DNA from: Beroe forskalii
Lineage: Eukaryota; Ctenophora; Nuda; Beroida; Beroidae
Length of the DNA stretch: 64,000 nucleotides
Assembly (NCBI GenBank): GCA_011033025.1
Contig: WFMF01000037.1
Span: 496,001 to 560,000 of the forward strand
Direction: 5' to 3'
The translations under genes and the position numbers were made by a program. Below, piece after piece: positions 34,930-47,765 of this stretch. Under the pieces are notes generated by a model that saw only the letters and a list, made by a program, of their open reading frames with translations, was not told the DNA's origin and did not search any database. The stretch's first letter is position 1; each line of letters opens with the position of its first letter.

Positions 34930-35760
34930 TGACAGCTACACTGCGCTGGTTTATGCTTGTTCTGAACATAATATGCTCACGACGGGTTTTGACTTTTAGC
35001 GACGGGTTTTTATACAAGTATACAGGTTTTAAACGGGTTTCTCGTGACAAGCCTTATTTATTAAGATATTATTGTAAAAAATGGGGTACCACTTATCAGG
35101 TTCCGTCATCATTTCTGCGGTGAGTTTGAGTAGGTATAGACGAAAAGTTTATACACAAGACACACCTTGTACTCCTGTACACAACAATTCAACAAGCACA
35201 CATTACCTTATATGGCAATAAACAAAATGCTTGCATACTCATTATAATAACGCGTATAACTCCGCTGTTTTTTCTTTAGCAATCTTGATCAAACTTTCAG
35301 AATATTACGAGCAACATATGACTAATAGGATCCTGGAGCTCTGGAATTCTGGAGTAGCTAACATTTTTGAATTTCAGAAACGGAGATAATGGTCGAAAAA
35401 CTTTTTTTGTGCCTAAGTTAATAATAACTCTGCCATTTTTTGAGCTACACATTTTTAGGTACGAAACTGTATGACGTATGACTTATAGTACTGTAACTAC
35501 TCCGGGCTACTCCGTACGAAAATTGCAATCATATTCCATCCTACTCTTAAGAAGCTGCAAGGAATTTATGGCTGAAAACTGAAAATTATTGTCGAAGACG
35601 ACTTGGTGGAAGAATTGATGCAAGACCGATAGAGGTGAAGCTGAACAGTTCCGACACCGGGACAAATTCTGAGCAACCGTGAGGTTTTAAGGACATAATG
35701 TATACAGTTCGCTTACAAGCGCTTAGTCGTGCCACACCGTGGGTTTTTTTCAAAGGCTAT
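34930..35760. repeat. Dispersed repeat, related to 40.15-40.45 kb
   Basis: Contains gcaatcttgatcaaactttc with ggatcctggagc and tttcagaaacgg, all of which recur with small changes at about 40315-40410. It looks like a transposon remnant; no frame recognised. The rest of 34470-36678 shows no supportable gene. Confidence 0.5.
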
Positions 35761-36677
35761 TATATGTTAAGTGCAGAGTGCTATGAGTATTGAGAACGTA
35801 AAATCTTGAAAGCTCACATGTTAGCGAAGACTTTTCTTTATCTTGAGAAGCCGTGTTTTTGCTGTCACCCTGCGGAGCCTCATGTCGCATAACATCGCAA
35901 TCCCGTCACCGAAATGAAGTTAAAATTACTTTTCAGTTGCAGCTCTGAAAAAGGTAGCATTTACACTCCAATATTTTATCTACGCTGTTACAAAAAATAC
36001 ATAAAACACACTCGTGAAGTCTCTAAATTGATTGAGCCTATTGAAATAAAAATCGCTACCTCATGACACATATTAATTTGTTGCTTGAAAATCTGAAGAT
36101 AAAATTTAAATGCATTAACCGGCATTTAATGTCTAATTTACCTTGTAACTGAACGATGCTATTAATCCCATGATGCCCATATGATCCTGATGCTCGTACT
36201 GTATTCGGAGTGTAGTTTGAGAGTTGCAACTTCACGAAGCACTTAAGCGAAGTTCAAAGTAGACTCGAAGAGCACTGAAAAGGTAAACCTGTCATAGCTG
36301 GATTAAAGTTGCCACAATAAGCTAATGAGTATTGGCCGACTACTTAGTCGCTCTTGATTTCAAGTCAAAGACTTCGACATTGACAGGCTCCGTCCCTTTC
36401 CCCGCTGGGGTAGCGCCCCAGACCCCCCTGATGCCACCGACCTCATGGTTGCTAGTCTTTCCTTCGGACCAGAAAAACCAGTCCCTCACCTCACGCCATC
36501 ACCCCCCTCTTTCATCACTTTCACTATTCAACATTTCAACTCAATTTCAAACCACACGTCTAATTTACCCAGCCAATACTTAAGCGGGTTTCACCCCTCA
36601 TATTTTAGAAAATACGAATTTGAGATAGCAGTAATTGGCCAGGCGTGTACATTTTGACGGTGGCCTTAAGTTCATAG

Positions 36678-37785
36678 GTCCAACATTGCTCAATCCATGT
36701 GAGGCTTCGGAGGAAAAATGGCGTCCTAAATTCAAAGAGAGAGAGCTTAGCTTTTGATACATTCGATTCGTCTCGGAGAGCTGATCATTTTAGTTCATTT
36801 GTTTGTCAAAATCGGGCGAAAAATGGCCAATTTATCGCTCTGCGAAGCGGGCGCGCCAAAGTGGAGGTTGTCCTATTTAGTATTTTGGACCTAAAGATGG
36901 CCATTTTGGCCACATTTTTGGACATCTGAGCTTCAAACCTGTTTTGCCCATCATTTAGGTCAAAATTGGTTAGGCCTTTTTAGCCCATATAAAAAACTTC
37001 AAAAATCCACTAAATCACTAATATCTTAGTTTGCGATTTTGCCCTTAAATGGACTTCACACTTTCCAATTCTAGTCCGCCATTTTAAATGTTTCTGCATG
37101 AAATTTTCAGAATCGCTTCAAAACCGAATTGCACACTTTTGTTACTAAGCGAAATTTTAGTTAAGCCCCCCAATGGCCTTCGGAGGAAAATGCCCCGGGG
37201 ATTTTTCCTCCGATGGCCAAAATGTTTTAGGGGACCTAACTCAAAATTTCGGTCAATAACATAATCCGAATCTTGGCTGTATAATCACATACGTCGCAAT
37301 AGCAATGTCATGTACGGAGCCCCTCAGTTTCGAAAATTATTTTCCAAGCGAATCTGAAAGTTTCATGCGAAAACATTGAAAAATGGCGGAGTAGCGGAAA
37401 GTGTGAAGTCAACTTGGGCAAAATCGCAAACTGAGGTTACATAAGCGATTTTGTGGATATTTGAAGGTTTTTTATAGGCTAAAATGGCCAAATAAGGTCC
37501 AATTCACTTATAAATTATTTTGCACATCAATGTTGACCTAAATGATGAGCAAAACAAGTTTTAAGCGCATATCTCCAAAATTGTGGCCACAATGGCCATC
37601 TTTAGGCCAAAAATAGGCCAACTGCCACTTTGGCACGCCCGCTTCGCAAGGCCAAAACTTGGCCATTCTTTATCCGATTTTGACGAACAACTACACTAAA
37701 AGGATCAGCTCGTCGAGACGAATCGAATGCAAAGCTCTTTCTCCTGTTCCTACCGAAGCCTCATATGGGCAATGTTGGACCTATG
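36678..37785. mobile_element. Foldback element with ~0.5-kb arms
   Basis: Left end tccaacattgctcaatccat with gtgaggcttcgg (36680-36712) pairs with gaagcctcatatgggcaatg and ttgga at 37758-37782. Inner parts also pair: gcgaagcgggcgcgccaaag near 36842 with ctttggcacgcccgcttcgc near 37630, and gcccatcatttaggtcaaaa near 36947 with ttgacctaaatgatgagc near 37535. The centre is about 37200. Not hypermutated. A half copy lies at 50560-51130 and a scrap at about 9420-9510. Confidence 0.85.
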
Positions 37786-37908
37786 GACTCGATACCACCG
37801 TCAAAGTGTTGGTACACGCCCTGGCCAACTCATATCTCAATATCTTGTTTGATATGAGGGGTGACCCCCCCTTAATTCTTGCTTATTTACACGGGCTTTT
37901 GCTAGTAA

Positions 37909-38582
37909 AGGGGGAGTGTCACTGTCCAAATTTACTTTTCTGAGTTTGGGACTGGTTTTTCGGAAAATTGGGAAAACTAAGACATTAAGGACAAAAAAAA
38001 CAGACATTTATTTTTTCAACATTAATCCAAGTTTTTCTATCATCGAAATGAAAGTTATATTCATACTACAATACATATTTTGGTTGTGTTTGTTTGCATT
38101 GGTTATCTGTTCCCACTTCTCTATCCCAAAACCTATGATGGGAAAACACAGTGGCAGTTGCAACGCAGCAAGTGCCTTCGGAAGCGTGATAAGCGCTGTT
38201 AATTTCCCTGTTTCAAGACTCTGGCAATACTCTCTGGCAATAATCATTAATCAAGCAATGTAACAGGCTGTAAAACAAAAACACTAAACTGCCGCTCAAA
38301 AACACAATCATTTGAGCCCCAGTTGTCTCCGTCACTTTTGTTCAAATGTCACATTTGTCCCAAATGTTCCATGATTTGTCCCAAATTTCCCTATCCCAAT
38401 TCACGTTTAGAGACCCATTAATCTCTGTCTCCTTTGTCCCAATTATCTCAATTTTCCCAGTCCCAATTTTCCTAATTTTTGAGTCCCATTTGTATCATTT
38501 TCACTGTCCCATTTGTCCCAAATGTCCCTGTCCCAACCCACTTTTTCTCGAGTTTGGGACAATTGGGACAGTGACACCCCCA
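37909..38582. mobile_element. TIR element with tgtccca array
   Basis: Ends gggggagtgtcactgtccaa (about 37910-37929) and ttgggacagtgacaccccc (about 38563-38581) are inverted. The right third is an array of tttgtcccaa and tgtcccaattttcc words. The frames inside have no recognisable product. Confidence 0.7.
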
Positions 38583-38920
38583 GTAAAAGAATAAGGTATC
38601 TAAAACATACCTCATATACTGAATCCGGGATGGACGGATCTCGTTCCAATCCACATTGTCGCACTAGAAAGCTCTTTCAGACCCAGACTATTTACACTGG
38701 GTGGCTGGTATCAGTCCTCGCCAGTCCTACTTGTCCACCAAGAGTATTGTGGATAATATCTGAAAATGTTTATAGTTTAATGAAAAGAATCTGATCTTAA
38801 AAACTTAAAAACACTACTTCATACAATCAATTAAAGTATTTATGTATTGAAAACGGAGTAGATTTCTGAAAATATTCCCGGTGTCAGTTTATTAAAATAT
38901 AATTTGTTTGATTTATTGAA

Positions 38921-40073
38921 AGGTGTCTTGTAACACAGGAAAAAAGTTCGCTGCCCAAGTCGATACTTTTAGGTAAAAATGGCAATATATAAGTTATATG
39001 AAAATGCCTATCTCATTCCAGGAATTATTACAGACTTCATTTTAGCTTAAAATGATACAATGGACATGTTTATACACGGCACCTTGTTAACAAACATATC
39101 TCTGATCAAACTTTCAGGAACATATGGGCAAAATTTTTTGACAAACACCCCAAGGCCCAATTGACAAAATTATATCTCGGCCCAGGAAGGTCGTAGGAAT
39201 ACGTTTAGTTGTTTGTGCATAATGGACATGTTTAAACGATTTCAAATCCCAACTCTACGTTACTCAGGGAACTGAGTTATGGGCCAAAACTGATTTTAGG
39301 CACCCCTTGACATCAAGCCAAAATGACTTCTCGGCCCAGAATTATGAGACTTCGTTTTTAGTTTTTGATAAAATGTATATAATGGACATTTTTTATACGA
39401 CCTAACATTAACAAACATATTTCTAAATCCACTCAGGAACTGAGTTGTGGGACAAAAACTGAATTCGAAATTTGGACTCCCCTCTGCCTCAAAAAAATCA
39501 GTTTTGGCTCATAACTCGGTTCCTGAGTACTTTAGAGCATATGCACGGCAAATATAAACAAGTCCATCACTCCCACAGCAGAGGACATTAAAATGGATGG
39601 AACGAAATTCTGGGCCGAGATAGACGTTTAGCCAAATTGAATTTCGTGCCTAAAATCAGTTTTTTGGCTCATAACTCGGTTCCATATATTTTTTAAAAAC
39701 ATACGTTTGTTGACAAGTCGTACATAAACATGTCCATTGCGCACATTTTAAGCTCCTAAAAAATCAAATTTCTACGACCACCTGGGCACTAAGATAGACA
39801 TTTTGGTCAAACCAATAAATTTGCTATGGTGCCTCGAAAATCAGTTTTTGGCCCATCTTTTCAGTTTGATAGTTTTTATATTTGTTTGTTAACTTAAAAT
39901 TTATAAACATGTCCATTGTGCTCATTTAAGCTAAAATGAAGTCTCAAATATTATACGACCTTCCTGGAGTTGGATCCATTTTTATACAACAGGTTTAGAG
40001 CTCATCAAAAATCGTTTTTTCTTACCTCCCCTATCGACGAACACGAACTTTTTCCTGTGTTACAAGACACCTT
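38921..40073. mobile_element. AT-rich foldback element, unmutated relative of 20.3-22 kb
   Basis: Near-perfect 30-bp terminal inverted repeats: aggtgtcttgtaacacagga plus aaaaagttcg at 38921-38950, and their complement at 40044-40073. The interior repeats a phrase around gaactgagttatgggccaaa in the left half and its complement-like form ggctcataactcggttcc in the right half, meeting at about 39465-39500. Homology to the G-rich element continues right of the TIR to ccttggattatgag (about 40133-40146). Because its two ends are still complementary, this copy shows the ancestral state. Confidence 0.85.
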
Positions 40074-40606
40074 GAGCAAAACATATTGAGAATAAATTGT
40101 CGACAGCGACCAGTTGAGGACATACCCAAAATGCCTTGGATTATGAGTGCGAGGCGAAGCGAATCAGCCGAGTTCCATAAATGATTTCTGCGGTGAGTTT
40201 GAGCCTAAACTCAAGTACTAAAATGGCAATATATAAGATGAATGCTCCTTTACACATTATTGTATAACTCAGCTGTTTTTTAAATTTGAGCATAATATCA
40301 TTATGAATATGAGCAATCTTGATCAAACTTTCAGAACATAACGGCAAAATATGACAAATATGATCCTGGAGCAGCTAACATAATATTAGGATTTCAGAAG
40401 CGGAGGAAAAGCCGGTTGTTTGTGCATAACTTTTGAAGCAAAAACTGGGAAATCCAAATACAGAATGACGTCACGACAGGTCAACAGAACAATTCTTCCC
40501 TCATGACTCCCAACCCCTAACAGAAGATCCTGTCTTCGCACGAAAACAACACTTCATACTCCAGAAGCTGCAATCTACCTAACATTCTGACCGAAACAAA
40601 AAGAGT

Positions 40607-40702
40607 CCCAACGTGATTGTCACCTGCGACAACTGCTTTGGGTCCTACAGTGGACAGACACGCAGGCCCATCCACAAACGTGAAACGAATTACAGAATAT
40701 GA
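40607..40702 (+). pseudogene. Possible Penelope-like GIY-YIG endonuclease remnant
   Basis: The frame reads NVIVTCDNCFGSYSGQTRRP and then IHKR before degrading. The C..C, Y.GQT.R and R pattern resembles the start of the GIY-YIG endonuclease domain at the C-terminus of Penelope-like retroelements. Stops and frame breaks follow, and no reverse transcriptase part is visible nearby. Weak call on a short motif. Confidence 0.4.
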
Positions 40703-40999
40703 ACGGCACTTCAGACGTGACAGCATCCCATCACTCCCACAGCAGAGGACATTACATGGGATGGAACAACACTACAATCCTTACCCATACCAGATCCTTT
40801 CAACACATAGACCTTACAGAACACGCCATCATACAACAACACAAACAACAGTCAATAACAGTCTAGGTTGCTCATCACTGTAGCAACCTCTGGAACCCCG
40901 TCCTTCCCAAAATCGCTACCACCTTCCCACCTCGACACGCAGGTATCACTGCTACCTCCACAAACCTAAACAGAAACACTATAAATATAATCAGTGACC

Positions 41000-42189
41000 G
41001 ATCACATTTTATTTTTCTCAGTCAACGCAAAACGATTGCTTACATTCCCCAACAAAATTGGTAAAGTCTGATTATTTTTACTCGTATGCGATACAAAGAG
41101 GCGCATATCTCCGTTTTATCGAGAAAATTGAATTCGAAGTTTTTTGAAATGTTAATTAGGACATTATAGTTAGTGTAATATATGGCACTGAAGTTTGGAT
41201 TCACTTTTGAGCCCCATAAGCTAAGTTGGATATAGCAGGGAAGAAACCAGTTTTTTGTTGACAAGGCGAACATTCTTTGAGCTAGCTGCAATTCAAATTT
41301 TTGAAGCAAAATTATAAAATCATATCGAGCATAGCCATTATATATGACATCTCAAAATCTTATTAAGAATATTAAGGATACCCAATCACAATCAAAGTTA
41401 AAGAAACTTATTTTATAACGCTTATTATACCCTCCCAAGCTTGGTTTAGCGACCGGGTGTAAGTTTGGTTATACGGCCTCTACTGAATAACAGCGCAAAA
41501 AAGCTTAAGATGAAATTTTATTTTATAAAGGAGCACTCAAAAAATCTTCTTAAGCGTTGAATCCGGACAAGGGGAGAAATATTTTGCTTTGTCGGAGAAA
41601 ATTCGGTCTCAGCTGTTTCCGGTCGCGGTATATATTCCGGTTCCATGATCTCAGCTGTGACCGTATACCTTCGATAATGAACTCGGCACCCCTCGTCCAT
41701 TATCCAACTTACAGTTTTTACAGTCTCGGCTGTCTCCTCGACCATATAAGTTGCGGTATACGGTCACCACTTCGACATGTAACTGCTTATGTTGACGCAC
41801 CCAGTTTAAAATAACCGCTTCTTTCTGTAGGTATACATTTTCCATGATTTTATCGAACAGTATAAATTGCATTCCTACGGAACCTTTCTTAATGTACAGT
41901 GATGTTATTGTGATTAGAATTTATTAGGCTAATAAAATGGCCGGTGGACCCCTCCCCTACTTACCCCTGGGAGAGCATTTAAAGACCATGGTTAAGGCTG
42001 CGATTTGGACGGTATATGGCAGTGACCGTCATCCTGTGTTGAAATAGACCCGGCGTGATTCATCGCCTGGAAATTGACAAAATACAAAGAAATAGTTACG
42101 ATGCAATCAACCAAATCCAAGTTACCGAATCATGGTATTATTTTTTCTTATACAATTGCTTATAATAATATTATATGTAATCATTAATA
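41000..42189. other. No supportable gene
   Basis: Overlapping minus-strand frames at 41518-41872 hint at a frameshifted coding remnant (MENVYLQKEAVILNWVRQHK region), but I recognise no family. Confidence 0.3.
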
Positions 42190-42235
42190 TAAGTTTATTG
42201 ATAATTACATAATTATGTAATTATCAATAAACTTA
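42190..42235. repeat. Perfect 46-bp palindrome
   Basis: taagtttattgataattaca followed by its exact reverse complement with no spacer (axis between 42212 and 42213). It could be the fused ends of a TIR element or a cruciform-prone site. Confidence 0.9.
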
Positions 42236-42954
42236 CACGTGAATTCAAGAAAATGACTGGCACAAAAATTGACCTCACGAACATAATTTACAAAGTCTGC
42301 ATATTCTTTAGCTTTATCACTGTAGAGAAAATGAATTAAGAATACTGACCTTTGCATTGAACTTATTTTGAAGACTGTTCTAAGTTCTTGTTGTGATCGG
42401 CATTCAGCAGAAGTCAATCGTATGCAGCTGCAGGGTACTTTCAGAGGATTCGAAAATCACCATTTCAGTTCTTCAGTTCTCCACCATCGCCTAGTGACAA
42501 TAAAAAATTACATTTATAAATTAATACCACTGTTAACAGAAAAGGGACACTGCAGCCTGCAGCGCTTATCAGGTAGGATTGAGCACTTTAAATCTTTAAA
42601 CAATCAATCTATCAATGTTGAGGCACCGCGGGAGGCACTGGCATGGTAATGTGTAGAAGCGAAAGATTTCTGCTCTGAAATTGGGTAAGAGAAAATTATA
42701 TATTAGCCGATCGTTAGATAGTTAGATGTTGGCATCATTCCAATTCCACAATTTATTCAAAATTAGAAATGCTTCATATCAAGCATGAGAAAGATTCAAA
42801 ATTTCTGAAAGCTGGAATGATTCAAGAAGTACACCAAGAAAAAGAAGATAGCTGCAAAAATGCAAAGATTCATGAACGTGGCAGCACCCATAAAATTACA
42901 TCTCAGCCATGCTAGCAGGAAAATAGCAATTCCTCATTAGGATATTGGGGAACA

Positions 42955-43140
42955 GACATTTCATCTCAGGACACTTTATCTCGCAATATGTCAGCTCTAT
43001 GCAAAGATAAGGGTCTCGGTTAGGGTAAGGGTTTGGGTTAGGGTCAGGGTCAGGGTTAGGTTTGTTATGGTTAGGCCTAGGACAGGGAGATGAAGTGTCC
43101 GGAGATAAAATGTCGTGAGATGAGATGTCGCCCACCCAGG
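42955..43140. mobile_element. MITE-like element carrying telomere-like repeats, copy 1
   Basis: Inverted ends: gacatttcatctcaggacac with tttatctcgc on the left, and gaagtgtccggagataaaat with gtcgtgagatgagatgtc on the right. The interior (43017-43085) is a degenerate ggttaggg/gggtcagg array. Copies 2 and 3 are at about 47600-47765 and 49365-49525. Confidence 0.7.
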
Positions 43141-43429
43141 ATATTAGGTGAGTTTGAAGGCTCTTGAAAAAGGCAAGAGATATGCTGATATCACAGGCAA
43201 GGACCTTCACAGTACCTATCAACGATGTCTCTGATTAATAAAAGAATGCAGTGAAACTGAATAAAAGACGTATAGCAAGTTATTAGTGATTAGATGTTGA
43301 CATCATCCCACAACTTTTTCTGAGTTTCACATAATTAGATAATTATCGAAATAGGTACTTCAAGAAAGTCTAAAACTATGACCGAAAATTACTGACAGCT
43401 TCATAAATCACAAATGAGATGAAGAATTA

Positions 43430-44260
43430 AGATCTGAGACGGGCTACGCCCTTACAGTCAAAATCAAAAACTCAGAAGAAAGATTAAAACCATGACTGAA
43501 AAGTTCTTAAAGATCATTCAAAACACTCGACTTGAAATGAAGAAAGAATAAATTGATCTGAGACCGGTAACTCCCTCACAGTCACAAGCAACAGCTAAAA
43601 AAAGATTAAAATTTTACTGAAAAATGACTGAATTGATTCAAAACACTCGGCATGAAATGAAGAAATTAGAATGCCTAAAGATCTAAGAATGTCAACGCCC
43701 TCGCAAGCAACAGCTAATAAGAATCGAAAGATCAAGATCATGACTGAAAATTACTGAAAGATTCAAAACAATCGACATGAAATGAAGAATTAGAAAGAAT
43801 AAAAATCTGAGACCGGCAACGCTCTCACAAACATCAGTTCAGAGGAAAGATAAAAATTTTGACTGAAAATGACTGAAAGATCGAAAGATTCAAAAGACTC
43901 GACATGAAATGAAGAAAGAATAAAGATCTGAGACCGGTAACGCCCTCACAAGCATTCTCAGATTTCAGAAGAAAGATTAAAATTGTGACTGAAGATGACT
44001 GAAAGAGCAAAAGATTCAAAACACTCGACATGTAATGAAGAAAGAAGAAAGAACTGAGACCGGCAACGCCCCCACAAGCAAAAGCCAAGAAAAAAGATTA
44101 AAATTATGACTGGAAATTACTGAAACTCTGAAAGATTCAAAACTCTCGACATGAAGTGAAGAAAGAAGAAGATCGACAACGCCCTCACAAGCAAAAGTCC
44201 AGAAGAAAGATTAAAATCGTGACTAATAACTTAGAATTAATCAAAAGCTCATGACCGGCA
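43430..44260. repeat. Tandem array, ~110-bp unit
   Basis: Seven or eight diverged copies of a unit containing gaaagattaaaattatgact, then gattcaaaacactcgacatg, aaatgaagaaagaat and ctgagaccggcaacgccctc. Short minus-strand frames (FLHYMSSVLNL and similar) are translations of the unit. Confidence 0.9.
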
Positions 44261-44568
44261 ACACCCACACACCGTAAGCAAGCATTGAACATTTAGCAAA
44301 CACGAGGTGAGAATGTTCTGGAACAAGAGCGCTCGATTATTTGAGCGAGAAAAGGTTCGATGTTCGCGGAGGACAGCTACAAAATTTCAGTAAAACGCCC
44401 ATAACTCCCGGTCCAAAGCATCTTTTTCCACGATTCTTTTTTAATTTATAGCTGAGAATGAGATCTTCCCAATGATGTAACATTTGACAATAGTTTTTCA
44501 ATAAATTTCACTCAATTTGCCCAACCAGACAATTTTTTGCAATATTGGTGCGCGCGTCGTTTCGTAGC

Positions 44569-44790
44569 GCAATACGTTAGCTTATGATAATGACGTAGTA
44601 CGCGCTCGACCAATCAGATTGTGCAGCACTTTCTGCTGCACACGATGTTGTATTTCCCCCTACCCTCGCGGAAGGCGCAAAGTGACGTCCAAATGTGGAA
44701 CGTTGCGCCGCGCGCGCGAGGGTAGGGTAACATCCTACGAGGAAGCGCCGCGCGCGTACACACACCTATGCGGGCTTAGGAAAAAAATTT
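44569..44790. mobile_element. GC-rich foldback fragment, second copy
   Basis: Contains caaatgtggaacgttgcgcc, the cgcgagggtagggtaacatc end and cacacctatgcgggcttagg, matching 32321-32945. It precedes the second copy of the 33.7-kb module. Confidence 0.7.
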
Positions 44791-45149
44791 CAAGGAATTT
44801 CATATTGAAAATTTTACGAATTTTCATGAAAATTAAAAAAATTTTCATGAAAATTTTAAGGATTTCCGAATTTTCATCACTCAACTTTAACCATTTACAG
44901 AAAAATTAGTCAAAATTTCATAATTATGATTAAAATAGTATAAATCTATGATGCACTTTCTTTTTATTAATGTTACTGTGAGTTGGGCACTGGAGTGAAA
45001 TGGTGCTAAATAATTGTTAACATTTGATATTGATCAATTGGGTATGAGATTAGAGATGGTTTAATACTATTATACTTACTTTACTTTACTTTAGATTATA
45101 ATCTCACTCAAAAACATGAATATTTCACTCGGAAACAAAATCTACTCAA

Positions 45150-45660
45150 TATGTTTCAGAATGCACAGTTACATTTAGGAAAGATGTTCTTCATTCATGG
45201 AGTGAAGTAACTATTCACTGAACTTTTCTTATTTGGACACCTTGGTTATAAGGTGTGGAATTGAATGATGAAGTTTGTTAGTTTCAATATTCGCAGACCC
45301 ATTTGTGTTACATCATTGTAAAACATCATTATTATATTATATTATTAGCTCTTCCGAACCTCATCAGTGCCTCTCTATGTAAGGTTTGCTGCTCTGTGCT
45401 TGCTCAGACTTTTGGAGGCATTTCTTTCCCTAGAGCTCTAGAGTTGATGCCAGAGCAGGTCTTGGCCTATGTCTGCAGCTCCATTATCCAATTGATATTT
45501 TTGATGACAGTGTAGGAAGCTGCAGTTGGTTGTGGAGCATCTGTTACCAGACTCTGATCCAGCACTTAGGGGCTAGGGACTGATCTGATTTGAATCTTGG
45601 GTTCTGTCAGCTTTGCTGGCAGATGAGCAGGACAGGAATACTCAAAATCAGTTCTATCGG
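45150..45660. repeat. Dispersed repeat module, copy B
   Basis: Partner of 33660-34470: shares ctctatgtaaggtttgctgc with tctgtgcttg, and gagcaggtcttggc. It carries an insertion-like difference near the start, and the reading frame of copy A is not conserved. An adjoining Ser-rich minus-strand frame (45707-45904) is low complexity. Confidence 0.6.
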
Positions 45661-47599
45661 TTTTGAAAGAGGTTAAAGTGGGACCAAGACATGGATTTCC
45701 GGCTCTTTAGTGGACCTGAGGGTATGGTGTAGAAGTGGAAGAGGAGGATGATGAGCTGGAGGTAGAGGAGGATGAAGAGGATGCATTGGAGGATGAGAAA
45801 AAGGTGTCCATCTCACTGTCAGAGGAGCTGTCATTGGTGGGATCTCCATAGGAAAAAGGAGCTTTGAATGTCATCTTCAGGTCCATGATTGAATTGAAAC
45901 ACACGATGCTGTTCTAATTTTTTGTTGGTTAATATAGTTTTTGGTGATGTCAAAAGAATCTTGAGGGGGCGGGGGTTGGGCCATGATTATTGATTATGTA
46001 TTATTTTCCCAAAAAGATAGGGGGTTGATTATGGAGGGGGGGGGGGTAAAAATGCCCAAAATTGATTACATAATATGTGAACAATCCCTATTTCATTTGA
46101 GGCTGATTTTTGAAAACATGTGCTCATCAAGTCATCAAAGTCCTTTATGTTATTTCATTTTATCCAGAAACCAAATTTAAAGTTTTGATTCCTTTATTTG
46201 ATTAATTGATTAATTACCTATTCTGTATTTGTACATATGCAACGATTGTTTCATTCCAGAAATACAATTTGCTTTTCCTTAATGTTGCTTTTAACTATTA
46301 GCCCAAAGGATAGTTAAACTTAACAACACTACTAAATGCAATCAAATTTAAATGTTGTGTTGCACTATATGGAGTACCTGAAGAAGAGATTTTTATAATC
46401 TTGAAACTTTCAGTAGAATAGTGGAGCATAGTGTGTGGGTTAGATTGCTTTATTGAAAGTTGTTTGTTTCACTACATCAATGATCAATCACACGGATAGT
46501 ACTAACGTTTTATTAATTAATAAATTAATTATACTCCAGTAGCTGAGGGCTGTGCAGTGTACTTTTCATTTTACTGCCTGGTTTGTTTTATCATTAATAA
46601 CAGGCGTTATTAATTAAATAGTATTTCATTAATGGTAATTAAGTTGTTAGGATATCCTGACCTTATTTATATTTTTTATATGTTCTGTTTTTTAAATTAT
46701 TATATCACTATACTATGTTCATAATATGCCTATTGATTATCTAATCTGAACCTTGATTGTTCTAAGATTAAGAGAAATTTATGGTCAATTATTGGTATAA
46801 TGTGCTACAAAATATAAATTTTATTGTTTTATTAAATTTTATTGTTTTATCATTGTCGAGGCAGTTTCTCAACGGTTTTCGTTAGTTTTAAGCATAATAA
46901 AGAAATCCTAGGGGGTAACATTATGTGAATCGACGTCCTGGGGGGTCGTAGGGCCACGCCCATTTTTGGCCTTATGTGGTGTTATGAGACCAAATTATTT
47001 CAACTTCTGATGGTCATAGAGACTTCGGAATTGATTCAGGATGTCCATCTCATCGAGGCAAACAACTTTTTCATTGACAACTTTTTTGTCAGATAATTAG
47101 CTAATTGGGTAATTTTCAAAAATTCGAAAAAAAAAAATTTTGGCTTAAAATGATCCCAATCACATGAAACGTGGAAAAAAGTGTTTTTTCAAAAATATTT
47201 TGAAAATTTTTTACTTCAAAAAATTTCGGGACTTGGAAAAATTTTGAGCGAAAAATTGAAATTAATTCATTTTTGCGTCCTTAAACTTTTTCCAACAATG
47301 TTTGGCAGCTCAAATTCACGGTGGTTGCTTTTTGCTGGTTTGAAAGAATATTTTACAGACCCTACTGCAAGTGGGCTCACTTCATAATTGGTTGCAGAGC
47401 CAAGATCGCCACTGTTGATAAGCAGCTGATATCCCCTGTTCGTGACAACTCCAACCATGGTGCTCAGAGAGCTGCCTCCACCGTCTTCATGCCACCACCT
47501 GAAGCCATGGCCAAGATGTGCTGCCTCCCTTCTTCTCTTGCTACAATACTTGGATAGCCAGATGGACCCACCCAGCTGCCCTGCAAGGGGAACCCCAGG

Positions 47600-47765
47600 G
47601 GTGGACGACATCTCAGGACACTTCATCCCCCTGTCCAGACCCTAACCATAACCCAAACCCTAACACTAACCCTAACCTAGACCCTTACCTCTGCATAGTG
47701 ATAGAGCTGGCATATTGCAAGATAAAGTGTCGTGAGATGAAGTGTCATGAGATGAAATGTCCGTT
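47600..47765. mobile_element. Telomere-like MITE, copy 2 (in left arm)
   Basis: gacatctcaggacacttcat at 47608 and gagatgaagtgtcatgagat at 47735 flank a C-strand telomere-like array (accctaacactaaccctaac, 47638-47692). It is part of the larger inverted repeat, so it probably duplicated with it. Confidence 0.7.

Noticed and set aside
36678..37785. A-to-G hypermutation in other foldbacks (36.7, 46.5, 59.3 kb)
   Set aside because: Arms pair normally and adenines are common in both; no strand-biased transition pattern seen.
43017..43085. Chromosome end or telomere
   Set aside because: The tract is short, degenerate, occurs three times and is bounded by element ends: interstitial.
45707..45904. 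Serine-rich 65-codon minus-strand protein
   Set aside because: Low-complexity tcc/tca run next to a dispersed repeat, no conserved domain or splice signals.
47267..47626. 119-codon frame conserved in both arms of the inverted repeat as a gene
   Set aside because: Identity between arms covers non-coding parts equally, and the opposite strand is also partly open; no recognised domain.
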